DNA from: Acanthosoma haemorrhoidale
Lineage: Eukaryota; Arthropoda; Insecta; Hemiptera; Acanthosomatidae
DNA length: 64,000 nt
Direction: 5' to 3'
Assembly: GCA_930367205.1 (NCBI GenBank)
Contig: OV884011.1
Span: 45,397,754 to 45,461,753 of the forward strand
The notes under the pieces are model-generated. The model searched no databases. It worked only from the letters and a program-made list of their open reading frames with translations, and was not told where the DNA came from. Shown here one piece after another: positions 1-12,797 of the stretch; positions within the stretch are counted from its first letter, which is position 1; every line of letters begins with the position of its first letter. The position numbers were made by a program, and so were the translations under genes.

Positions 1-1716
1 ACTAGGTTCGGGAAGAGAGTCATTGCTAAGCCCAAACGAAGAAGCTCTACTTTCAAATAGAGAGGGGGCAATCGTATTTACCCTCTCGCTTCGCTTCGTC
101 CTTTAGAATATTCTATAGCTAATATGGAAAAGTCCCATACGTTTATAAAAACTATGTAAATATATTTTTTATTATGTAGTATATCAATACCTCAACCAAC
201 CTAATGAAATGATAATCTTAGAAAAACGCCCACTCTGTGGTGGCAGAGTTAATACTGTTACATATTTTATTTAATAATTATCATCACCCGTTATAAGAAA
301 ATTATTAAGAATATAATCAAATAATTTGATAAAATATTTTATCTTCTTTATTCTTTACCCCCGTAGCCCCTTTTAGCATAGGGGTTTGCTTGCCTCGATC
401 CATCTTCGCTTTCCTCTCATTCTTCTTAACCTTTCTACATAACCCCACTATATAAATGTGATCTTCCGCGAGATCTTTGTCTCTGGTCTTCTAGACTAGG
501 GTCTCAATCCTTCCGAGGAATCTAATCTAGGCTCTACATTACAGATTTACTGGAAGAATTTTGAAAATTACTTGTTTGGAATTTTTTCGCCGACCACAAC
601 GGTATTAATTATCTAGTATATCTTATTTGCCTTCTTCACTCAGTTACATACCTCTGTATGCAATTAAGAAGCACCAATGAACCATACATACCTAGTTACA
701 TGTTATGCCAAGCATCCCAACATGGAGTAGACACTATACTAAGACGGATAGTTATGTTGAAGTACTCACAGAGTAAACAGGTCGATCCATTATAACGAAG
801 AAGGTTCCGTTTAATTAGAGCCTATAAAATACCCGAGCTAATGGGACTCCGTATTCTGTACCTGAAATAATTTCTACGTATAGCTTCCCCATAACCAGTA
901 GGTTTCAAAGGATGGAATAGAAATTCAGTTTCTAGCTTTCACGGCTGCCAACTTGAGCCGAAGTTTCTACAGTTGAATATCATTAAGTCAGCCAGTTCTC
1001 AGATGTTAAGTTCGAATGAACTTCATACGAGTTAAATTTCTCTTGGAATGGTTTTAGGTCGCCATGCCAATGAACATGAAGCCTTTAACGACTCTACCGG
1101 GTGATAATAATTGTATGATTTTTTAAGCCAAACCATGTACATTTAGATGAAGTATGCTGGGTCAGACAATTTCTCTTCTAGTACACAGGTGGACTGAAAA
1201 GTTTCCAACCTCAACATGAAGATGATAATAAAATAAATAAAAGCTAGTGAAATAAAAGGTAAAATAAAAGCTTTGTTAGGTCAGAAACTTTTCAGCCCAC
1301 CCGTAATATTTAACGGTTCGATCCTAAACAGGGATGGATTGGAACATCAGCCTGATACAAGTTATTTTTATTTACCAGCCACATGTTGGCTTTCAGGCAG
1401 GTTTATCAGCTTGTATATACATATATTTATATTTATATATATATATGTAAATATCACCTTTATCTGTATATATATCACCTTTGGAGATTTTTGTAAGGAT
1501 TTCACTATATCCAAAAAAGGAAATCATAAAAATCTCAGACAATGACGGCTTAAAGGCCACGCTACTTATAAAAAGCTATGACAGATAGCTTCCATTATAT
1601 GCAAGTATATCTAATGTTAAATCTGCTTTAAAAAAAATTGAAAAAAAATTACTACAACCTTTAATTATTTAAAGCTGTGAAATCTTGAATTTTATTTTTA
1701 ATTAAATTTATTACAG
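1..1716. other. Noncoding A/T-rich stretch
   Basis: There is no supported gene. The longest open frame (90 codons at 1273) is low-complexity and Ile/Tyr-rich from an ATATAT tract, so it is judged spurious. Confidence 0.5.
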
Positions 1717-1930
1717 TTATCCTAACAGTGCTTCCTAAATTCGGATCATAGCTTCTGAAGTCACCTAGTCTGCACATTGCGTGATCTATGTTCCGGGTTT
1801 TCCGTCACAAACTGGTAGGGGGTAAACTATCCTCAATATTGCTCGAAATGGACTTGAGTTTGATGTCGAGCCTAGTCAAATTCCTGACCAACTTCTAGAT
1901 AGTGCGATAAAGATATTTTTCAATAAAACT
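1717..1930 (-). repeat. LINE 3' UTR copy 1 (direct repeat with 2919-3134)
   Basis: About 214 bp are nearly identical to 2919-3134, with only a handful of differences. It directly follows the stop of the LINE frame on the minus strand and runs into TGTAATAAATT and an A-rich stretch, as expected of a LINE 3' end. This marks it as that element's 3' UTR. Confidence 0.75.
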
Positions 1931-1939
1931 GTTGCGCAT

Positions 1940-2918
1940 TTATAGGAGGTCACGAGGCAACTGCCGTTTCAGTCTCCGACGAGGATTATAGGGATGAGTG
2001 GAGCAGTGCAATGACTGTGCTACGGGATTACGGTGGTTGGATAGGTTACTATGGAATTTCGTGAATTTGGAAGGGATGAGTTCAAGAACGTAGGGTGTAT
2101 TAAGATCATTATGAAGGGTTTTGTTGCTGACGTAATAGGGGGCATTTACTATTGTTCTCAGGACTTTTGATTGAAAGGATTGGATGCGCTTGATGTTCGA
2201 TGCTGTCCCCCATAGCTCTATTCTGTGTTTCCAGATTGGCTTAAGTATAACTTTGTAAATAAGTAGTTTATTTTCTATTGAGAGATGGGATGTCCTTCGA
2301 AGTAATCTGTACAGTTGTCCAAAGCGTCTGTTTAGTTCTTGTCTTTTTAGCCTCGTGTGTGGGTTCCATGTCAGTCATTTGTCAAGATGGAAGCCTAAAT
2401 ACCTTACTGTCTCAGACACGGGGAGAGGAATCGAATTGTAAAAGACTAGCGGACAGGACTTGCGGCAGAGGGTAAAGGTTATGTGGGAACATTTTGCTTC
2501 ATTGACCTTGATTCGCCATTGGTTGCACCAATACTCGATCTCATCAAGGTGTTTTTGAAGGTTTTGGGATTCTATATCAGGGTCTGAGTGGGATGACAAA
2601 ACTTCAGTATCATCTGCAAATGTTGCTAAAAAGGTATTGGGGGTAGAGGGGACATCAGCGGTGTATAGGTTATAGAGGACGAGACCCAGGACGCTACCCT
2701 GTGGAAATACTGCTTTTATGGGATAGTAGTTAGAATATTCTAAACCACAGCGGACTTGGAAGAAGCGGTTTTAAAGGTAGGACTTTAGGATTAGGAAAAG
2801 AGTCTGTGGTAAATATGTTTTGAGCTTGTAAAGCAAACCTGCGTGCCAAACCCTGTCAAAAGCTTGAGCTATGTCCAGAAATGCAGCAGTGCAATACTGT
2901 TTGGATTCAAGGGCTGAA
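1940..2918 (-). pseudogene. Jockey-type LINE reverse transcriptase, C-terminal part, decayed
   Basis: One frame runs from 2918 down to a TAA at 1942-1940 and is broken only by two in-frame stops (2773-2771 and 2377-2375). It contains the RT blocks FLDIAQAFDRVWH and FADD (in TFADDTEVL), then a thumb segment with RYLGFHLDK and NNHKTL-like text, as in Jockey-clade ORF2. The TGA at 2377 replaces a codon where relatives usually have Arg, consistent with a CGA to TGA change. The copy lacks the 5' half. Its 3' UTR continues into the repeat at 1717-1930. Confidence 0.85.
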
Positions 2919-3134
2919 TTATCCTAACAGTGCTTCCTAAATTCGGATCATAGTTTCTGGCCGGTCACCTAGTCTGTACATTGCGTGATCTATGTTCCGG
3001 GTTTTCCGTCACAAACTGGTAGGGGGTAAACTATCCTCAATATTGCTCAAAATGGACTTGAGTTTGATGTCGAGCCTAGTCAAATTCCTGACAAACTTCT
3101 AGATAGTGCGATAAAGATATTTTTCAATAAAACT
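2919..3134 (-). repeat. LINE 3' UTR copy 2, fused to the 5' edge of the LINE fragment
   Basis: This is a second copy of the 214-bp sequence. It lies immediately upstream, in the LINE's sense, of the reverse transcriptase fragment, with no recognisable coding sequence before it. It is best read as the 3' end of another, heavily truncated copy in head-to-tail order. Confidence 0.75.
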
Positions 3135-6100
3135 AGCGCTCTTTATGAAATATTTGAAGTCATATTCCAGATTATAGTTTTTTGTGCTTGATAATGGAAG
3201 TTTGACCATCTGAAAGCAAATTTACAATGATGTTTTATCTGGGTTTGAAACTATACTTTTATACTGAAATATAATTGTTAAGGATAACCTAGTAATTGCT
3301 AGTAAACCATTGCCAATACAAAATAAGATGCCGTGGTTCCAAATCCTTTTCTTAAGCTAATAATTATATTTAAAAATGAGATCATTTCCCACAGCTATTA
3401 GTTGTACTAGTTATGAATGATAATTACGATTGTACTACACTTGCTCATACAAAAGTGGAGACATTCTTGGTCTTCTGGTCATCCCGATTCGTAGTTTTGA
3501 AGGAAACCGATTTGACAGATCCGCATAGGCGGAATTATAGATTTAGTATATCTGCGCATCCAATAATTCCTAAATGTCACTCGCCAGAAGGACGGGAGCA
3601 GTCGTCAAAGCGCGCGTGGGAAGAGAACAACCCCACTAACAGACTGATAATGGCTCAAGTGGACGCCACTAACAGGGAGCATCTGCTCCTGTTTAACTTG
3701 GATTTGATAAACAATGAGCGAAGAGGGCCCCCACTCCCGCTCTAACCCCATTACTGACTCAGCGCTCTCTGTCTGTTATTAGACCATCTCTTTTATTACA
3801 CTTTACTCCCCCTCCTAGCCGTTACCCCCTAATTGCCGCTAAAGCCCTATCGTAAAAATCCTGCTAATGATACGTTCTCCTAGTGTAAACTGCCCAAGGA
3901 GAAAGAACACCGAACGTATGCTGTAATCAGTCCCTTTTAATGTTTCACTATCGAGTTACTCCCTCTTCAGAAGCGGTGATTACCTCCTCCTCTTATTTAA
4001 TATATGTTATTACATAAGGAAGCCTGTGACGCCTCGTCCTGAAACATTGTCAACGCAATGCAATTTGTAGCATATTGCCTCAGTTCTCTGACGGCACAAA
4101 GCCTAATCCGTATAAATGGTTACATTAACAAAGCCTAATCAAAATTTGATTTACTTCCAGGCTCCCTTTGTTCTTGCATTGAGGACATTCTCCTCCGTCC
4201 TTACGTTAATATGGTACTTGGAGCTTGAGCGCACAAATATGCAGGAATAGTGTGCTCGAACTCGACGGTAACGACAACACTTCATTAGAGTCTATTGTAA
4301 ATTTTACTAATTGATGTAGTCCCGACATATGGTAGATATCTGAAGCAAGAATTTATCTGGAAAATGTTGTCAGATGAAGAAGATCGTAAATTACAAAGGC
4401 ACGGAATTGTAAACGAGTAAGAAATGGGGAGGACGGAAAATATTGCTAAGTAATTCCTGTTAATGTTATTTAGATGGAGACATTAGATATCGTGGCCATG
4501 ATATTGTATGACGCTGGATATGATAGGTATATGGGAAAGAGGTATAGCCTGAATAGAATGGTTGGTTGATTGATGGATGATAAAAATTGAAGTGTTAAAA
4601 TTTCTATATCATGAAGTGAAAAATAGGATGTATAAGCAAGAATGGAGAGTGTAATTGGCTACATTGAAAGGGGAATTGGGAATTTTTTTGAAGAATTTTC
4701 GGTTGAAGAACTTCCATCATTCCGCTATTTAAATAAATGCTTTGGATCGGCATAATCTTCGAACAAAGGGCCAAATAAATTTTAATTCTAGGGTATTAAT
4801 TCTGTTTAATTTTATTGACTTCTTATTCTGCCACATTTTTTTCAGTTATTAATCTTTTAGCTTTGATGTTTATTTGTAAAACGCCTGAGATATATGGTTT
4901 TATTTGTAGGTTTGATAAGATAATCTGTTCTTTTGTTAAGGCTCGTTCTGGGTGTAAATCAGTTCTGTAATTATAGCAGTGTCGTTTGTGAATGTATAGT
5001 CAAGATGTAGAGAAATTTCAACAGTTAAAAAATAATAGAAGAACGGTCTGAGAGTACTTCCTTCTGGTACTCCTACTCCCACAAAATTCTATTAAAGTTT
5101 TCAATATAACATGTACGCGCAAAAATTCCTTTCATTTTGCGTAGGCATGCAATATTGTATGCAATGCCTATTTTACGTCTAGGAATAGATCAAAACAAAA
5201 ACATAGATAATGTTAACTCACGATAGAAGAACAAGCCCCTAAAAAATATAAATAACTTTTGATATAAAAAATCAGAATAATTTTTATAGCTATGACAAAT
5301 AACGCTTTAAAAATTATAAACTTTTTTAATAGGGCAATGACTCGCCTGTCACCAAATTGATAAGTTAAAAACTTTGTATTATTAAATAATAAATGAAGAG
5401 AGTCTGCTAACTCAAAATAATATGATACTAAAATCTGGACACTGTGAAATATTACCTGAGCTTTCTACGATAGTTGTGAAAAATATTAAATCGATCAGAA
5501 ATTCAAAAATTATAAATGAAGGATATTGTTCCCTCAATGATTTGATAAGTAGTTGCTGTATCTCTCGATACTTTTTCTTCCATTTACGTCATTTATTTCG
5601 TACATACACATTAGTTCGACCACATAGCAATGGACAGTAGCAGTCAGCGTACTCTACCTCTGTAATTGGCAATTAGTTATCGAACCCCGGGTAAGACGAA
5701 CCACCACGCCCCCTATCCTTGCCGGAAAGTAATAAATGGGAAAGACACCCCCAGGGATAGTGATGCGCCATTATATCGATAATGTCACGTCGACTTTTTA
5801 ATTAGCAGATGGTCTGCGAGTCAACAACAATCGAACGTTAATTGGCGGGAAAGGGTGCCTACGATCGGCCCTGACATCTGGTAGGTAAACGGAGAACTAT
5901 TGGAGGAGTCGGGTTACTGCGTTCAAGCTTCTGCCAGCCATTTAAAGGCCACTTCTAGTGTCATATTTTACACATCTGTTGGAGAGTCGTACTGTTGACA
6001 CTGATTGTATTGTCCGCTTAGCAGGTGTGGGGTTTCCTCCTGTTAGATCTCCAAGGATAGCATATCTCAAAATCGTTTGACAGCTTATCAGTGTTCGGGT

Positions 6101-8384
6101 CCGTAAAAAAGAAGTCTAAAATTGTCTCTTGGAGTGAGGGTGACACTGCTCACCCTGTCCATAGTTAAACCTTAAGTCACCTTAGTCTTATCCCTCCTTC
6201 ACTTCGCTGTCTGTACATGATGTTCCCATTCATCCTAATAGTTGTATCAACAATTGTTTGACACTATTGGAGAATGTGCAGCCTTGTCACATTTTACATC
6301 AATTATAAACTACACACTTAGCAATACTATGCAACTATTCACTAAAGAAATAACGAAACAATAACATATCTTCACGGGAATCGGTTAGTCCGTATTGAAT
6401 AACTGTGAAAAATCGGAATTTGTAATGAAAATTTACTTGATTAAACTTCTTGAAACACCTTAGTGAATGAAAATCGTTTCGATAAAACCGTTTAAATTTA
6501 AATCTTAAGGAACTTCTAAGCTAAGATTTGAAAATCCTAAAATTTAACAAAACGCACCCGACTTTTTTTAAGTTAATTTTATTTTCAATGCTTTCCGTTA
6601 TTGAATTTTAATTTAAAAACATATTTCAGGGTTTGTGCTACGTACCTTTCAAACTTCAGATCGAGAAAAATAATAATTATTATAAAATATATTAAACTGC
6701 ATTCACCAAATAAACTCATAAATCGATCAATATACAAACAAAATAAATATAATATATTTAACACACCAGCTTCTTACATTTATAAACCTTGTAAATAAAA
6801 ATGATAATGAGATAAAAATGCAAAAATAAAAGTAGTATGAAAATATGATATAATTAATGAAAACTTTTTACTGAAACTGTAGAGTCAGATCCACTCACAA
6901 GCGGTAACTTTAATATCTGTGTTATATTTATAATTGTAAATTTAATTCCACTTTTAAAAAATAGTATTTAACTCTCGGCAACTATAAGGTACTGAAAACA
7001 TAACTAGAAAGTTTGGCAATTTTAATTCCAAGTTTTTATCATATTTCTATGACTTAATGGATCCCAGATTGTTCTAAGGAGGATAAGTTTCCACTTAATA
7101 AAGTGAAAACAAGCGAGATTGGGGGGGGGGAGAGAAATCAGGTTAAAAGCCGACTCACCCTAAATAACGACTGCCTTCCAAATCATTTATCTAAAAAAAA
7201 AAAGTAAAACCACCCTCGAAGATTATTAACCAAATTGAGTAAGCACTCTTCCGTATTTAGTAGGATCCCTATTTTTTTTTCTAAATGTACTCACAAGTGT
7301 TGATTAAATATTGTAACCATTGCAGTTTCCCGGTATTGAAAGCAAATTATAGTATGAGAATACATACTTCTAATATTTCGAATAAGAGACGCAAAATAAA
7401 TGTGAAATATATTCCATTATTATTTTCTTAGATTGTTGTATTTGTGTTTGTTGATGTATATAGTTCTGTAAACTGAGTAAGTGAAATTCCTTTTAAATTG
7501 ACCTGATTTTATTTTATGTTAGCTAATTATTTATAAATCTCAAACATAGAATTCATAAGAATTATATTTTCCTATAATAGCACATTTTCATGCTATGACA
7601 CAGCCTACAACCGGCATTCCACTCATAAAGCTACCTGTATCCGTGATGAAGATAATTCTGTGTTACTTTGAAGTGTGTTCATGAAAATATAAGATTTTTA
7701 TTGATATTTTGAAGAATAGGTGAGTTAGGATAAAACAGATGATATAAATGAACTATTTATTTATTGCAATATTATCAATTTAAATATTAAGCTTTTAAGC
7801 CGTACAGAGTCAAAAGCCTTTTTTGAGTCAAAAGACACATACCATTATTTTTTTTTCATAGTCACTTGCTGTATATATTCTAAGAGATAACACATTTCCC
7901 CCGCTGGTGTTGTTAACATGCTTTGGGGGAATTATATTTTCCCCCATTATATTATTATATATTATGCTATCACAAATAGAAAGTATGTTTCTTAAATCTG
8001 AGCACGATAGAGAGAGCACCAAGCTTCCCGGAGGCTGGTTGGAGATCAGGCGGCACCTCGGTCCATTTTATCTGCTAGGCACATAGCACAACATGTATTC
8101 TGATTGTAAGGACACATTTTGTGCTAAGGTTCTAAGGTGCAAGGTCCTGAAGATGCGAATAAAACCCATATTGCTTACTCATATTCCGTACATAGCACAG
8201 ACCACTTACTCATGTATACCTAGTTAAGAATGTTCACGAATGGCCTGTTTCCTCTCAAGTCCTCGTGCTCTGGGTCGCCAACGCAAAGGCTAGTAACTGA
8301 CTAGCACCCACTAATGATGCCATGGCTGGGTAAAGTTGAAAATGTTTTTTTTAAATTGTAAGGGATCTTCCGGTGAACGATAAA
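3135..8384. other. Noncoding stretch
   Basis: No gene is recognised. A 110-codon frame at 3413-3745 lies in a G/C-richer patch but resembles nothing I know. A patch at 5690-5960 is also G/C-richer and contains TTGGCGGGAAA (5842-5852), which fits an E2F site. A run of 11 G is at about 7119. Confidence 0.4.
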
Positions 8385-8460
8385 TCATTGAAATTCCAGC
8401 CACAGGGACTCGAACACCCAGCCTGTTGATTGAGGACCCCCAAAGCCATGTAGGACAAAC
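8385..8460 (-). mobile_element. Possible SINE relic with B box
   Basis: The minus strand holds GGGTGTTCGAGTCCCTG, a B-box-like sequence with a short pairing T stem, followed by sequence running into an A-rich tail near 8345. The A box is not convincing. Confidence 0.25.
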
Positions 8461-9275
8461 ACAGACAGGGCCCGTACAGATCCGTCCTGTGCAAATTTCA
8501 CAGCCAGCGGCACATACGGATATCGCTTTTGTGAGGGACTTTTTGCAGCAACTGGAGGTATTGGAACCTGGGCCTTCGTCGATACCCCGTTTGAGGTCCC
8601 CCTATCTCTATAAATTTGGGATGAGCGTCTCTTGCCTTTCATCCCTGAATGGGGTCAAAAATATTAATAATAACTTGATGATCCTTGGACGAGGGAGTAA
8701 CCTCTAATTTTTTTTCATGATTTACACAAAATATTTTGAAAGATATGTAAGTGATACTTGCACGTCTTCCAATGGGTTTCTTAAATGCTTATTAAATGGT
8801 TGAGAAAAAAAAAGAAAAGTCTTTTGTTTTTTTGTTAATCATGAGAAGGTGTCTTTTTGTGGTGTCTGATTACCTGATTATTATGTCAAACTAAACAAGA
8901 CCAACATTTTTTAAGTTTAATGTTTTTTCATGCTTTCTGTTAATATTTGTAAACCAAGACATGCACAAATTCATGTGGTATTATTTAATGGATGCTTAAA
9001 ATTTCAGATCGATTGAATATTTTTTCACTATCGCAGAAAATGTGGTCATAGCAATCATAGCAAAGTAGGCGTTTTAAAATAGATCCTTTCCCTTTAAGCT
9101 AAATAAATATTAAATTTAACCCATGAATCGTCCTAGCATAGATACTATTAACTGAAATATTCAGACGATTGATTGAGCACGGATATGATTAAAATAAGAG
9201 AAGAATTTGACATTAATGACACTAATTATTGTCACATGCAATTATTTGCCACAATTAACCCCTTTCTCTTCGCAG

Positions 9276-9443
9276 ATGATTTACCGTACAAGCGGGGATG
9301 TGAAAGATGGGTGTTGTCAAATCCCGGATTCCGGAGCCCGTATAAACCATCCGGAGGATTGCAGTATATCACCCAGCTGTACTTGTTTGGGGATTTTCAC
9401 ACACATTTGTCACGGAGAGAAAGTAATTAACCGATATATATAG
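9276..9443 (+). other. Possible terminal exon encoding a Cys-rich peptide
   Basis: A strong acceptor (CCCTTTCTCTTCGCAG, AG at 9274-9275) is followed by a 55-codon frame ending at TAA. Six Cys occur in 33 residues (13, 14, 29, 35, 37, 45), the spacing CC-x14-C-x5-C-x-C-x7-C recalling small secreted disulphide-rich domains. No upstream exon or signal peptide was found. A different frame of the same DNA is also open, and a second acceptor-like site with a 65-codon frame follows at 9538. Unidentified and unproven. Confidence 0.25.
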
Positions 9444-11697
9444 GATGTTGTTTATTCCCTTGTCATGTTCTCCGCCCTGGGTGAACCAGGGTTGTTTATG
9501 CAAATCATATCTGTCTAAAATGTCATTGCTTCTGTAGATATTCCAACGGATCCAAAATTAGAAGATTATACAAATTTCACTTCATCAATTATTAAATTAA
9601 TTGTAGAAATATACAAAAACGAAACAATTGCTGTAGAAATGCAAGAAACAAAATCAAAAGGTGGATCTGCGGGACATTTTATGAATATGAATGATTGCAA
9701 ACCACACCGTCTACTTGAAAAAGACAAATAGTACTTGTGACAGAGCTGGTCATACTAACAGGACGGTCCAAAAAATAAGTGAATCACTAAAACCATACTC
9801 ACAAACAGACAATTGTCCTTACCTAAAACTACTCAACAAATATAGAACTTCCAATAAATTCATTGACACATTTAAGTACTTATGACTGGCCTAGCAGAAT
9901 GATTAGATAATAAAAGAAATCAAGGTGTCATCTTTAAAATTTTTATTTATCTATTTATTTTGTTGCTGTTATTTCGTTTTTTTTATATTATTTCACTGTG
10001 GTATAAATATGAATTGATGCTTGTCGCATCCTTGTTTGAAGGGACATATTGCTGCAAATAATCTCCCACAATACATTGCCACTGCTCGTGGAAGTTTGAA
10101 AAATCTTCTTTCTAAATTTGACAAAAACAACTGTCTTTTTTTTTCGTTAGCCATTTTAAATATCATAACTTATATAGCCCCATCAAACATGCTTGAGTCC
10201 CTCTAATTAATAAATTAGCTGTTAAATTAAAAAAAAAAACATATTTTTCTAAACCTTTGATTAAGATAGCAAATTAATTATCTTCACGTTATAATTGACT
10301 TCGTAATTTTTATGTTGTTTTTTCAAACTATAATTGTAAAAATAATTTAGAAGTGATTCCATTTAATAACCCGATAATGCTTACATAAAAACATTCCCAA
10401 GATATTACTTTAGAACGTAATAAATAATAGCTAACTCAGTTTAATAATATGTGATATATTTTCGGGATTAAGGGGACTTATTATTATTAAAACTGTCTTC
10501 AAAGGCTCACCCTCAATGTTTCATTAGGAATGTGCTCTATGTGATCCGAGTAAATCAATGAGTAAGTCAATGACCTGTAATAAATTTTAAAAAAAAGTAA
10601 TTTCCAATTATATTTCGTAGGGGGTATTTATTTACTAGGGCGGTTTTATTTGCACTATTAGTACAAAAAGTCATTCAAATTGTTATCGAGACCGTAACGA
10701 AACTCTTCATTGCGTCATGCATGACTTGCATTAAACAGACCTAAATAATTAATAGTTTCTTTGCATTACATTCAGCTGAAACCGGCAAACCGTTAGTCAC
10801 TCGAGTACAATATAAAAAACCAATTATCGGTACCGAATTGAAAACGTCCAGACAATCGGAATAATTTATTTATAAGATTATAACCACCGCCTGGTGAAAT
10901 ATTCCAGGCCTGGAGCAATTGAAAGGGTAAGACCGCTGGAATCAGAATACCAAGGCGAACGCGACTAGACTCCAGGATCCCGCTCCAGTCCGCAGCAGTT
11001 ATTAACTTTAATTCTATCTCTTGAGTTATAACTGCCTCTCCCCGAGTCCCGACCTAATTTATTCCAGGGCTGGAGCAAGTTGTTGGAGTCGCTAGCTTTA
11101 TCTGATACTAAAAATATTTATGTAGCGTATCAGCTAGGAAACTAGACTGAGTCTCCTTCAAGGTTTTGAAGTAACCCTTTGCATGAAGAGTCGAATGTGA
11201 CTTGTGATCCAGGATTAGTGTAGAGGACACCATTTTGAATTGTCTTGGGTACAAATCCCCAGCACGAAAGTGAGTTTGCTACTCACTTTTTAAGCTTTGA
11301 AATCTGATAGATAAACACTATGATGTTTTACAATTATTGGCGTTGCACAGATAAATTGGATTGATATTTAGCACAGCATACCAATCAGTAATATAACTAT
11401 AAGTAGATACAGGGGGGATTAGCAATAATCAAAATAAATGGTTACATATTTGGTTCATTGATGTGGGAAATTCGATACCGAACAAAATACTAATACAAAA
11501 ACAGTACAACGAATCGTATATATGTAACAATCAACAATATAATAAATATTGTGTTCCTTTCCTCACTTTAGACTTTTATATTTATGTTAACGATAATCTA
11601 CTTATTATACGATAATAATATATATATAAGTTAATGTTTATAGGCTTTAGAATTTAAAAAAAAAGGAAAAAAGGTTCAAAGAAGCAACACGCATGAA
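9444..11697. other. Noncoding stretch
   Basis: This holds the possible second exon-like frame at 9538 already mentioned, and two near-identical palindromic blocks, ATTCCAGGCCTGGAGCAA (10901) and ATTCCAGGGCTGGAGCAA (11060). No gene is supported. Confidence 0.4.
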
Positions 11698-11813
11698 AGT
11701 TATAACTAGACTGTTTATTTCGAGTCTATAACCCTGTATATTTACATTCGGGAAGTTTACATCCCAACGTTCGGGGATTAAGGTTGAGTACTGATGCTCC
11801 CCGGAGCTTAACT
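11698..11813 (-). repeat. Candidate 3' LTR of the Gypsy element (116 bp) after a polypurine tract
   Basis: Reading the minus strand, GGCAGGGGGG is followed directly by AGTTAAGCTCC (from 11813). An AATAAA (about 11718) precedes the terminus GTTATAACT at 11698. AGTTA...TAACT termini are known for some Gypsy-group LTRs. There is no second copy in the window to prove it, so this is an inference from motif order. Confidence 0.35.
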
Positions 11814-12239
11814 CCCCCCTGCCAGTTTACGCACACCTCCTCTTAAACTATGAAGTCTAAATTGAGGACGACGTAGGCTATATTACGATCACTCTCTTAC
11901 CGTACTAGGAAGCGAAGGCCAGCCCAAACAGTACACAACCTGTAATCCCTTACATTTAGTCGTATTCCTATGACACTTATAGTCCAAATAGAACGCTGCC
12001 TCCGACACTGCAGCCACTAGTGACAAAATCAAAACAAGCAAAAAAATCAATACGCTAAATCAATAATTCTATACTGCCTGTGTACATTCTAAAAAAAAAC
12101 AAAAGGAACTACAAAAAAAAAAATAGATAATACTCCTACAAATGGTACAAGGTATACGTATGTATGCAATACCAAATTTGGCTCCATGCAGAAGCGAGGA
12201 CACTCCAACTCACTCATTCCTACGTATTCCCCTCCTCGA

Positions 12240-12797
12240 CTGCATTTAAGGTAATCGCTCGGGAAAGGGAAGTCCACCACTACCTTGTCCTTCCCTGGTT
12301 TGTATACAATTTCCAGGTTGTATTGTGACAAAAACTCCTTCCAGCGTGTCACCCTGGCGAATGATTCCTTCAGCTTCCACACCCATTGAAGAGGTCTGTG
12401 GTCCATATATACTCCTCCCGAAGACGTATGGACGAAAATGATCAATAGCCCATATGATGCCAAGAAGCTCGCGCTCGAGAGCACTGTATCACGCCTCCGT
12501 GTCGGTCAGTCTTCGACTTTGCGTACGCCACTGGTCGTTCCCCACCATCTTCCTCTCCCACCTGCGACAGCACCGCTCCCAATGCATACTCACTGGCGTC
12601 GGTAGTGATAGTAAATAGCTTCTCAAAATCAACAGGATTGATTCCTCTTGCAGTCAAGCCATGCATTTTCTAAGGTTTTGCTCCATAATAGGTGTAATCA
12701 CTACCTGCGCCCGCTTCCGCAGCAGGTTACTGATGGGTACGAGATACTCTGCCATGTCTGGCACAAAACGCCGATAGTAATTAAGCGTACCTAAAAG
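12240..12797 (-). pseudogene. Ty3/Gypsy RNase H and connection, frameshifted
   Basis: After the RT, the expected text continues in different frames: LNYYRRFVPDMAEYL, then TITTDASEYALGAVLSQ (12442-12666), then DHRPLQW and WKEFLSQYNLEIVYKPGKDKVV (12230-12420). The Asp of TTDAS and the Asp of DHRPL are RNase H catalytic positions. At least two frame changes and internal stops separate the pieces. Nothing like an integrase zinc finger or core follows. Confidence 0.8.

Noticed and set aside
3413..3745. 110-codon plus-strand frame
   Set aside because: No recognisable motif and no convincing splice sites or promoter; kept only as a note in the noncoding stretch.
5660..5720. B-box-like GGGGTTCGATAAC on the minus strand with a nearby A-box-like GGGCGTGGTGG
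   Set aside because: The two boxes are only about 20 nt apart, too close for a tRNA-type promoter.
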